In this document: positions 8,827-16,082 of the stretch, piece by piece
Layout of the letters: each line of letters opens with the position of its first letter
How positions within the stretch are numbered: position 1 is the stretch's first letter
Assembly (NCBI GenBank): GCA_020832375.1
Contig: JAFIEW010000029.1
Span: forward strand, 1-36,982
DNA from: Cyclobacteriaceae bacterium
Lineage (GTDB): Bacteria; Bacteroidota; Bacteroidia; Cytophagales; Cyclobacteriaceae
Direction of reading: 5' to 3'
DNA: 36,982 nt
Notes under the pieces: generated by a model
Database searches by the model: none
What the model was told of the DNA's origin: nothing
What the model saw: only the letters and a program-made list of their open reading frames with translations
Position numbers and translations under genes: made by a program

Positions 8827-8838
8827 ATGTTTAAACAT
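8827..8838. promoter_or_regulatory. Perfect 12-bp palindrome upstream of the TetR gene
   Basis: ATGTTTAAACAT is a perfect dyad lying 60 nt upstream of the TetR start codon, in the AT-rich leader of the efflux operon. Its size and place suit a regulator operator, but no second copy was found near other genes in the window. Palindromes of this length in AT-rich DNA can arise by chance. Confidence 0.35.
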
Positions 8839-9049
8839 TTTTTCATTTTTTTTATGAATTTAACACTCTAAATAAATGGGAAAACCAACAATCGATTGAA
8901 ATGACATGAGGCAACGAAAAAATTAATGTCCATCAAGATGGAACATTGATAGCTGCTTGAAACTTAGCATTATCAACATTTAATCTTCAGGTATTAATTC
9001 TTGTAAATACACTTCCAATGATTGAATTGCTTAATTGATAGGTATTTAC

Positions 9050-9649
9050 CTAATCACTCTCCAATTCAGCAATGATCTGCTTCAAAGTGCGCAGCTTATC
9101 TCCATACATCCACTTAAGGTAAAAGTGAAAAAAAAGGAAAATCATGATTAGAGGAATACTTATAGATAAGATGTAAATAGCCCATTCGCCTAAGGTGTGT
9201 GACCCCACACTTAAGAAGCCTTCATCTGACCAAAAAGCAAAAGTGCCGTAGAAGAATCCTACCAAACCCGCAAGCACAGATAATAGGCGGTAGTGATCAA
9301 AAAAGCGCTGAAACAATCGATAGGTGCTTTTTAGATATTCTAATGTGTTTTGGTTGGTTTCGTGATTTTTTAAGCGATTGATGGTAATTTGATAGTAAAT
9401 CAAAAAGGGAGGAAATACCACCAGCATCAAGTAAAACCATAAATATTCTTCTCCCACAATAAGAAAAATGCTTATCAGAATAAAGGTAATGATATTGATA
9501 TAATGCTCAACAACAATATTGCGCCTAAACTTTTCAATGAGTGAGTTAGAGTAAGAATCGAAAACCTTATTCAACTTCTCATAGCTTAGCTCAAGCTTGC
9601 TTCCAGGCTTCTTCCAAATGTCTTTTAAGCTTTGTTCACTATTTTCCAT
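9050..9649 (-). CDS. Four-helix membrane protein coupled to an ECF sigma factor
   Basis: I do not recognise a named family. The 199-residue product has a cytoplasmic-looking N-terminus of about 45 residues (including KDIWKKPGSKLELSYEKL) and four hydrophobic helices at about 48-66, 69-89, 121-140 and 155-178. A charged C-terminal tail, TLKQIIAELESD, ends it. The gene starts inside the last 11 nt of the sigma-factor gene, so the two are translationally coupled. That pairing suggests an anti-sigma or sensor role, with the N-terminal segment as the likely sigma-binding part, but no zinc-binding anti-sigma motif is present. Confidence 0.7.
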   Translation of the reverse strand: MENSEQSLKDIWKKPGSKLELSYEKLNKVFDSYSNSLIEKFRRNIVVEHYINIITFILISIFLIVGEEYLWFYLMLVVFPPFLIYYQITINRLKNHETNQNTLEYLKSTYRLFQRFFDHYRLLSVLAGLVGFFYGTFAFWSDEGFLSVGSHTLGEWAIYILSISIPLIMIFLFFHFYLKWMYGDKLRTLKQIIAELESD

Positions 9650-10118
9650 CTATGATTCTCTTTAATTCTTTTTTTGCTCGCAATAATTTTACCCCAACAT
9701 GGCTTGTACTTATACCTAATATCTCAGCCATCTCTTTGTAAGACTTATCATCAAGAAAAAGCATGATCAAGGCGCGGTCGGTTTTACTTAGCTTTTTCAA
9801 TGCTGCGTACAGCATCGCTACTTGCTCCTCATCATTATTGCTTTCATCCACCCAGATGTTGGGATTATCAATCTGTGTGGTCTGAATTTTTCGCTTCGAC
9901 TTATTTAGCTCACCTAAGCATACGTTGAGTGTTATGCGATAAATCCAAGTAGAAAGTTTCGAACGACCCTCAAAGTTTTTCATCGACTTCCACACTTGAT
10001 AGCTTGCCTCTTGAAATAAGTCCTCCATCTCCCACTCATCCTTCGAATAGGCTCGGCAAATCTTATAGATGATTTGCTTGTTCTCCTCCAGTATTTCGAC
10101 AAATTCTTTATTCTGCAT
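9639..10118 (-). CDS. ECF-type RNA polymerase sigma factor (sigma-70 family)
   Basis: The 159-residue protein has both regions of a minimal ECF sigma factor. Region 2 is at about 10-80, with DLFQEASYQVWKSM and the aromatic-rich LSTWIYRITLNVC. Region 4 is at about 105-155, with the helix-turn-helix SYKEMAEILGISTSHVGVKL. There is no region 1 or 3. It would direct RNA polymerase to a small regulon, and its 3' end overlaps the gene for a four-helix membrane protein, the probable control partner. The 317-nt stretch upstream would hold its promoter, but no convincing sigma motif was picked out. Confidence 0.93.
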   Translation of the reverse strand: MQNKEFVEILEENKQIIYKICRAYSKDEWEMEDLFQEASYQVWKSMKNFEGRSKLSTWIYRITLNVCLGELNKSKRKIQTTQIDNPNIWVDESNNDEEQVAMLYAALKKLSKTDRALIMLFLDDKSYKEMAEILGISTSHVGVKLLRAKKELKRIIDGK

Positions 10119-10435
10119 GAGTAAAGGGAAGCACTCCTAATTAATTTAATTTTTAATGAATGCCTTTAAGCTCTGTATTTAACCTTCTGAAGATAGGATG
10201 AGTATATCGTTACAATACATACCATCATCTAATTTGGATGAAAGTACCATATTGAAATCTAATTCTTATACTTTTACTGTAAAGGACGATGAATAAGTTG
10301 CTCTTACGGTCAAAAAATTACAGTATACTCCATAAAAAATTATAAAAAGATTTAAAATGAGGTTAAATCATCTTTTGGTTATGACTATTGTGAAGAAAGG
10401 AGATGAAAAAAATTGTTTTTTAGTAAAGTTAGTAA
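10119..10435. other. 317-nt intergenic stretch with no gene seen
   Basis: This AT-rich spacer lies between the sigma-factor gene and the DNA glycosylase gene, both on the minus strand. It should hold the sigma-factor promoter. No open frame of useful length, no strong hairpin and no copy of the window's repeat families was seen. Confidence 0.6.
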
Positions 10436-11044
10436 CTAAGGCTTACTGATATATTTGCTTCCTTTGGGATACCACCTCCAAGGTAAAAATGCATCTTCTT
10501 CAGCATAGTCTATGCCAATTCTCGGACGAGCCACAAGTGGTGCGACTTCCATCCTTTTGGAGTCTAAAATGAAAAGGTCCGCATCGATAGCATCCAAGAG
10601 ATGCCGATCGAATGTTCGATTAATACCTAAGGCTTTACTCAATTTACCAGGTCCATTGCACAGCTCATGATCTTTCCGTTTCTTCATTCCACCCAACCTT
10701 TGCTGCATAACCTCCTTTCCCTCCAAAGGCATCAATGCTCGAATGAGCACAGCATCGGCTTTGCCTGATCGGTTGCAAACGATATTGAAAAGATGATGAA
10801 TGCCATAGCATAGATACACATAGGCAATACCTCCCTCCATATACATGCTTTCATTGCGAGGGGTGCGCTTACCCGCATGACTATGACAAGCCTTATCACC
10901 ATAGTGTCGATAGGCCTCTGTTTCAATTATGATGCCAGAGCAATACTCACCCCCTACTCTACTCACCAACTCCATCCCAATTAAGTCTTGAGCAATTTGT
11001 AAGACATCGTCCTGCTGAAAAAAATCACTTTTTAGCTGCTTCAT
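10436..11044 (-). CDS. DNA-3-methyladenine glycosylase (AAG/MPG family)
   Basis: The 202-residue protein matches the mammalian-type alkyladenine glycosylase fold used by many bacteria. The conserved block E43-A-Y45 corresponds to human E125-A-Y127, and H54 lies at the spacing of human H136. TPRNESMYM, the helix YVYLCYGIHHLFNIV and NGPGKLSKALGI also match conserved family segments. It removes alkylated or deaminated purines from DNA and starts base-excision repair; the catalytic Glu and the intercalation region are both present. Length is normal for bacterial members. The downstream thioesterase gene on its other side is transcribed on the same strand, but I see no functional link. Confidence 0.94.
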   Translation of the reverse strand: MKQLKSDFFQQDDVLQIAQDLIGMELVSRVGGEYCSGIIIETEAYRHYGDKACHSHAGKRTPRNESMYMEGGIAYVYLCYGIHHLFNIVCNRSGKADAVLIRALMPLEGKEVMQQRLGGMKKRKDHELCNGPGKLSKALGINRTFDRHLLDAIDADLFILDSKRMEVAPLVARPRIGIDYAEEDAFLPWRWYPKGSKYISKP

Positions 11045-11109
11045 ATTTACTCATTGCTTGGGTCGGGTAAGATACTATCAGCAAAACCATCAAAGCATTC
11101 GCTAGGTTT

Positions 11110-11553
11110 TTACTCTGATCCTTTAGCTGTTCTCTTAACACGATACACGGCCCTGCTCACTGCAATCGGCGGCTCACCCTCCTCATGATAAGCGCTCATA
11201 TGGGTAAATACAACGCCTTTCCCGTCTCTGATGATTTCACCCCTCACATAAAGGTCCTTAGGCTTACCTGCCACCAGATAGTCTACACTAATATCTACAG
11301 TGCTGATCTGGTCCTCATTGCTCGACAAGGTAGTAATTACCGCCGCTCCGCCAGCTGCATCCATTGCTGTAGAAATGACGCCGCCGTGAATTCTCTTACT
11401 ACGAGGATCACCGACTAAATCTTCACGAAAAGGAATTCTTACCAATGCTTTACCCGCCTCCATTTCCACAAGCTCTAAGCCAATCAAGCGATGAAAAGGA
11501 ATCAGCTCCTCAATGAGTGATTGATAATTGGCGGTATCGAATAGTACTTTCAT
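11110..11553 (-). CDS. PaaI-type hotdog-fold thioesterase
   Basis: The 147-residue protein has the single hotdog domain of the PaaI/YigI group. The HGGVISTAMDAAGGAA segment (about 57-72) forms the central helix and carries the His-Gly-Gly and Asp that sit in the active site of this family. TVDISVDYLVAGKPKDLYV and the VVFTHMSAYHEEG strand follow in the expected order. Members hydrolyse acyl-CoA or aryl-CoA thioesters; the acyl group here cannot be told from the sequence. The gene lies 65 nt upstream of the DNA glycosylase gene and 59 nt downstream of the APH-like gene, all on one strand. Confidence 0.88.
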   Translation of the reverse strand: MKVLFDTANYQSLIEELIPFHRLIGLELVEMEAGKALVRIPFREDLVGDPRSKRIHGGVISTAMDAAGGAAVITTLSSNEDQISTVDISVDYLVAGKPKDLYVRGEIIRDGKGVVFTHMSAYHEEGEPPIAVSRAVYRVKRTAKGSE

Positions 11554-11612
11554 GTTTTAGAATTTGTCAGGTTGTTAGTTGATTTAAAGCGGAGGCTTCA
11601 TCTAGAAGAGGA

Positions 11613-12650
11613 CTACTTTGAAATATTAGTCTTCTGGGTGGCTAGCTTCAAGCTCAACTCCAAGATTTCACCCATACATGTGCATTTTTTGAAGGCAGGC
11701 TCGTCATAATGATCGGCGAGATCTTTCCGTAGCTTCTTTACGTTTTCTATGGGTGCTATCCTGTCTTTTTTCATCACCTCTAGCAGCCTTTCTACCACGG
11801 GTCGAGCCGCTTTATAGCGCACTGCAATTAGCGAGCGCTCCTCTTTCTGATACTGCCTCACCGTCTCGGGGGTCATCTGTCGCATACCTAGCGCAATCAA
11901 CTCATTGTTTTGCTTGAAATACTGCGGCATATACACCCCCTTAGGTCCTTCATAAGCCTGCTGATCAAAATCAATGGAACGGATACGATAGTGTATTTCC
12001 TCAAAATCAGGGGTGATATCAATTACGAAATTACTACTATGCATATCGCCTAAAAGCCGAATGAAGCATCGCTCAGTAAACTTCACAAATTCTTTGGCGA
12101 GGCGGGTTTCATTAATTTTCTTATCGTTCAGATACTGATTGATAAACTGATCGCCAGGTACACCCGCAATATGCTCCTCTATCAGGGTATTTTTATGCAC
12201 CAAATAGCTGATTCGGTTTGGAGATAGCAGGTGCTCCAATTCAAGACCATAGATGCGAGAAGCATCCGCATTTTTGATATAGAAATAATCAAAGTTGTCG
12301 TTGATTCTATTGACAATTCTCACCCTAAAAGGTTGCGTATTTCCGTAGGTGCAGAGGTCTACCCTGTCTACAAAAAGATGCTCCATTACTGAAAGATCAC
12401 CATCAGCCTTGATGAGCGCATAGATTTTCTTTAGTGCCAAGTGTATGGACTTCATGTCATCTTGAGGATAAAAAACGGTCTCCCAGAGGGTGTCTCTATC
12501 CTCACTATCGTAAAGTGGTATCGAATTGTTATAACGCAAAAGATCCTCATACTCAATCGGCAGATCAAGCGATCGATCGAAGTCAATTAGGTATTTCCGA
12601 AGATCTTCCGAAATGGGTATGCTTTTCTTTTTGTTTTTAATTAGCGCCAT
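11613..12650 (-). CDS. Uncharacterised protein with APH-like kinase fold
   Basis: No named family was recognised, but several kinase-fold motifs are visible in the 345 residues. The strand YFYIKNADASRIYGLELEH (about 122-140) could supply K126 for ATP and a helix-C Glu. IEEHIAGVPGD (157-166) resembles the hinge. G201-D-M-H-S-S-N207 matches the catalytic loop G-D-x-H-x-x-N of aminoglycoside phosphotransferase-like kinases. I226-D-F-D229 matches the metal-binding DFD. There is no signal peptide or membrane helix, so it should be cytoplasmic. The substrate is unknown, and nothing nearby suggests antibiotic resistance. A copy of the GTGGGATGAGG repeat lies just upstream. Confidence 0.75.
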   Translation of the reverse strand: MALIKNKKKSIPISEDLRKYLIDFDRSLDLPIEYEDLLRYNNSIPLYDSEDRDTLWETVFYPQDDMKSIHLALKKIYALIKADGDLSVMEHLFVDRVDLCTYGNTQPFRVRIVNRINDNFDYFYIKNADASRIYGLELEHLLSPNRISYLVHKNTLIEEHIAGVPGDQFINQYLNDKKINETRLAKEFVKFTERCFIRLLGDMHSSNFVIDITPDFEEIHYRIRSIDFDQQAYEGPKGVYMPQYFKQNNELIALGMRQMTPETVRQYQKEERSLIAVRYKAARPVVERLLEVMKKDRIAPIENVKKLRKDLADHYDEPAFKKCTCMGEILELSLKLATQKTNISK

Positions 12651-12681
12651 ATCTTAAGCATTCACTCTTTGTGATTATTTC

Positions 12682-12707
12682 TTTTTTTCGTGGGATGAGG
12701 AGGTCAG
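12682..12707 (+). repeat. GTGGGATGAGG repeat, copy 2
   Basis: A T-run followed by CGTGGGATGAGGAGG lies 32 nt upstream of the minus-strand APH-like gene. It matches the copies at 5431, 21258 and 29243. No inverted partner of the type seen at 5513 was found in this spacer. Confidence 0.6.
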
Positions 12708-12939
12708 TCAGCTTCATACAAAATGAAACATTACTTAGCTTGGAAGCTTACATAAAATAAATCAATGGCAAGTAGTAGGCATCAATTGCATCTCTTTCCA
12801 TTCATTCACTTTTTTAAAGCTCGAAGTGGTATCAATCCCTCAAAGAATCACATCCTCGGATTGCACAAAAACATTTATTCAGACTATTACTACATGAGTT
12901 GAAGTGCTCACATCATCTGATGATGAAATTGGCTTACTA

Positions 12940-13236
12940 TTAAAGCTGGCGGTAAGCAATGATACCCCCCAATACATTCCTTACATTTTCGAAGCCATTG
13001 GCAAGCAAAAACTTCTTCGCTTGGTCGCTTCTTTTGCCACTTCTGCAGTGCACTATAACCTCTTCAGATTTCCAGTCCTCTAACTCCTCAAGTCGCGTAG
13101 GCAACTCGCCTAAGGGTATCAATTTACCTTCAATATTATCCTCATCAAACTCCCACTCTTCGCGTACATCTAAAAGGTGAATCTTTTCGCCTGATTCAAT
13201 TTTTTCTTTCAATTCGGCAACTTCAATGTCCTTCAT
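12940..13236 (-). CDS. Single-domain rhodanese-like protein
   Basis: The 98-residue product is one rhodanese domain. LLDVREEWEF (21-30) is the first conserved motif and V-H-C64-R-S-G-K-R-S is the active-site loop, with Cys64 as the sulfur carrier. The loop length fits sulfurtransferases rather than the longer loop of Cdc25-type phosphatases. There is no signal peptide, so it acts in the cytoplasm, as a thiosulfate or persulfide transfer protein. It is encoded 25 nt after the T9SS-exported protein and is probably the last gene of the ddl-PASTA-T9SS unit, although a link to cell wall synthesis is not evident. Confidence 0.92.
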   Translation of the reverse strand: MKDIEVAELKEKIESGEKIHLLDVREEWEFDEDNIEGKLIPLGELPTRLEELEDWKSEEVIVHCRSGKRSDQAKKFLLANGFENVRNVLGGIIAYRQL

Positions 13237-13261
13237 TTTGACCTTAAGTTTAATTTAAAAT

Positions 13262-15178
13262 TTATTTTTCAAGTATATACTTCTTTGTCTGAAAGCCTGT
13301 TTCAGTTTTGATCTTTAGCAAATAAATCCCTTTAGAAAAATTACTAAGATCTACAGACGATATTCGGCTCATTGCATCAGATTGTTTGTCTAGCACTAAT
13401 TTGCCCCTACTATCAAAGACCAAAACCTGATCTACGGCATTAGAAAAACGAACTTCACCCCTACCAGGGTTAGGGTAGATAGTTAATGTTTTCGGTAAAT
13501 TCTCCGCTACAGACAATACAATATCATCGTTGATGACAGGTCGCATCATCATGCTGCCTGAAAAGGTCTCATCTGCCTGTTCCCAAGAACCACTTACATT
13601 GAAGTAAATTCGCTCTCTGCTATTAGTGTCCGTATCCCAGCCGAGAGGTACAAATCGATTTACATCTTGACGATAGCCAATATAAAAAGTGTCTTCAACA
13701 GCTACCGGATTCTCTAATTCAAAACGCACAAATTGATTTCTATCCTCTGATCCTTGCAGTAAGATGGGTAGGAAACTAATAATGCCGTCCTCATCCTCAT
13801 CGGGTAATGCATCTAAGAGTTTATCCCAGACAAACAAAACTCCAGGATTAATATCTTGTAAGCCTTCACCAAGGGGTGGGAAATAGAGATCAATATGCGT
13901 AAGTACTGTACCCCCTGGTACGATATATTCATAAGCAAGTCGCCCACCATTTTGGTTAATTCCAATCGCAAACTCGGCGGTACCATCGTCATAGCTGTAG
14001 AAATTATTCAGCTCAATCATGGTTGTAGCTCGGTCGTTGAGGCGAAAGTCAATGACATCCGATGGTCTGCTTCCCACAAAGCCAGTAGTATTGGGTTGAA
14101 TGTTGTCGGGTGTAATGAGGGAAACATGAACCCCCATCTGTATGGAATCCTCAGCAAGAGCGGGAAGGTTCACTGTGCTCGGACTTAATGGCACATCAAA
14201 AATCCGAAAGCTTCGTGTTTGCAATAAGGCAGACACCACAGATGCCATGCTTGCTATACTCGACTGATCGGCTTCATTGCGCAAGGAGAGACTGTATTCT
14301 ATAAAGTTATCTTGTGTGCTTAAGTTGCTCAATGTAAATCTAGAGGTATCAGCTAAAGAAGCTAGTTCATCCATTGCTCTCGAATAAGGCACGCTGTGAT
14401 AAGGTGCAAAGGGTGAGTCAGGTTTTCTACTAACTGCCCTATCGGGAAAGTTGACTTGATTAGCATTCCTACCCACATTAAGATAGATATAATCTAAATT
14501 CCAATTATCAAACCGTCCGCTGAGCCTAGCCACATTTCTAAACCTAAATTGAAAGCCGCTATGCAAAAACCTCGGCTGCTGTACGGGAAGAACTTGTGTG
14601 GTAAAAATTGACCGATTCATATTCTCATCCCCACTAATACCCCAAATACGCTCCCATCGCCCCTCATTGGTGTAAAACTCTAAGACCAAGGAGTCCTCGG
14701 TGTCGGGTATTTCGGAAAAGCCGCCTGCCTGCCAAGCAAAAGAAAAAAACAGGCCACTTACTAAATTGGCGGGTACCTCCTCCAAATCAATTGCCATCGA
14801 GGTAAATACATCAGCATCCCCTATATTGTTAACATTGTTGCTATAGGGTCGCCCATCTCCTCTGGCACCATCTAGCGATGCTACGCCTAATGTTGGTGGG
14901 TTAATGGCCAGGCTGAAATTAATAAAAACATCCTCACTATCATACCAACGGCGGCTGTCGGGTATTCGTGATGTAGCTTGAGAAAAATCATCCCAAAAAG
15001 GCAAGCTCAAGGTATCGAGCGGTATCTCTACCTCTGCGCTATCTTCCATCACTCTGGCTGACTCTATTTTTTGATGGTTGAGCATTTTAATTTCCAGCTG
15101 AGCCTTAGCGGCAGGTATGATTACCAATGATATCAAGGCCAAGGAAAGTGAAAAATATACCGCCCGTCTGTTCATCAA
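13262..15178 (-). CDS. T9SS-exported protein with type A C-terminal sorting domain
   Basis: The 638-residue protein has a signal peptide ending near AKAQLEI. A large beta-rich middle region follows with no family I recognise (including IPLDTLSLPFWDDFSQ near the start). The last 72 residues (567-638) form a type A sorting domain: IYPNPGRGEV at its start, a VFDSRGKLVL strand, SSVDLSNFSKGIYLLKI and the terminal KKYILEK. The Bacteroidota type IX secretion system recognises this domain, moves the protein across the outer membrane and usually attaches it to the surface. The FWDDFS opening resembles other surface proteins of this phylum. It follows the PASTA gene by 94 nt on the same strand. Confidence 0.88.
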   Translation of the reverse strand: MMNRRAVYFSLSLALISLVIIPAAKAQLEIKMLNHQKIESARVMEDSAEVEIPLDTLSLPFWDDFSQATSRIPDSRRWYDSEDVFINFSLAINPPTLGVASLDGARGDGRPYSNNVNNIGDADVFTSMAIDLEEVPANLVSGLFFSFAWQAGGFSEIPDTEDSLVLEFYTNEGRWERIWGISGDENMNRSIFTTQVLPVQQPRFLHSGFQFRFRNVARLSGRFDNWNLDYIYLNVGRNANQVNFPDRAVSRKPDSPFAPYHSVPYSRAMDELASLADTSRFTLSNLSTQDNFIEYSLSLRNEADQSSIASMASVVSALLQTRSFRIFDVPLSPSTVNLPALAEDSIQMGVHVSLITPDNIQPNTTGFVGSRPSDVIDFRLNDRATTMIELNNFYSYDDGTAEFAIGINQNGGRLAYEYIVPGGTVLTHIDLYFPPLGEGLQDINPGVLFVWDKLLDALPDEDEDGIISFLPILLQGSEDRNQFVRFELENPVAVEDTFYIGYRQDVNRFVPLGWDTDTNSRERIYFNVSGSWEQADETFSGSMMMRPVINDDIVLSVAENLPKTLTIYPNPGRGEVRFSNAVDQVLVFDSRGKLVLDKQSDAMSRISSVDLSNFSKGIYLLKIKTETGFQTKKYILEK

Positions 15179-15272
15179 ATTATAAAGTCTACTTTAGAAA
15201 TACGCTTAAAACCTATCACTTGGATAGATATTATTAAAAACTCGAGAGAATGAATCATTGATGATTGGGAAT

Positions 15273-16082
15273 CTAAATTTCATCCTCATCGAGGCCGAGG
15301 TCGAGTGAATCGTCATATTCTACCACCCAAAGATCAACCACAGATCCGATGCGCACCTCTTGTCCCGATTCAGGCTCTTGCTTTACGACAGTGCCCGCTC
15401 GCTGATTTGTTTCGCTTGCCGATACAAAGACAATTGCCCCTACATTGAGTCCAGATCCTGTAATTAAAAACTCAGCCTCATCAAGATCAAAACCAGTAGC
15501 ATCTGGTACGCCTAGTGTCTGTTTGCCCATGCCATCCCCTACTACCAGATCAATCTTAGCACCTTTCGGAACAAAAGAGCCTTCCTCAATAGGTTTACCT
15601 TCATAGAGTTGATCAAGCACAGAATTTTGAATCAAGTCAGGCTTGTAAATCAACTCCCCCCTGATCAATCCATAACTGCTCAATACCATTTGTGCATTTT
15701 TCACCGAACCGTCAATTAGGTTTGGCATTTTTACCTTTGGTGGCTGAGCGGCATTGAGTGTTACATAAATTTTACGACCTTCCTTTACCTTGGTATTTTT
15801 CATCGGATAGTGATTCAAAACCGCATAAGGTGGGAATTCTGAAGAAAAACCTGAGTCGATATTGACCTCATAGCGCAGGTTTCTCGCTTGCAAATACTGG
15901 TCTAGCTCCTCGAGCACGATTCCTTCCAAATCAGGAACTGTAAGTGTTTCACCATGCTTGGTGGTGCTAGGCAGATAAATTAAAAAGAAGATCAGTATTG
16001 CCAAAAAAGCAATAGAAAGCATGACACCTAAGTGAATTAAGGCCTTTTTAAAGCTGTTGATACGAAAAAAATCTCTAAGCAT
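15273..16082 (-). CDS. Membrane-anchored triple PASTA-domain protein
   Basis: The 269-residue protein has a short cytoplasmic N-terminus, one membrane helix (about 18-38) and three PASTA repeats at about 44-110, 114-182 and 187-254. Each repeat shows the V-P-x-L/A start and the G-x-x-V-x-V end strands. An acidic tail (DDSLDLGLDEDEI) follows. PASTA domains bind peptidoglycan or muropeptides, usually on kinases or penicillin-binding proteins, but here there is no kinase or transpeptidase domain. Its start overlaps the end of the tandem ddl gene by 8 nt, so the two are translationally coupled. That supports a role in cell wall assembly or sensing outside the cytoplasmic membrane. Confidence 0.9.
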   Translation of the reverse strand: MLRDFFRINSFKKALIHLGVMLSIAFLAILIFFLIYLPSTTKHGETLTVPDLEGIVLEELDQYLQARNLRYEVNIDSGFSSEFPPYAVLNHYPMKNTKVKEGRKIYVTLNAAQPPKVKMPNLIDGSVKNAQMVLSSYGLIRGELIYKPDLIQNSVLDQLYEGKPIEEGSFVPKGAKIDLVVGDGMGKQTLGVPDATGFDLDEAEFLITGSGLNVGAIVFVSASETNQRAGTVVKQEPESGQEVRIGSVVDLWVVEYDDSLDLGLDEDEI

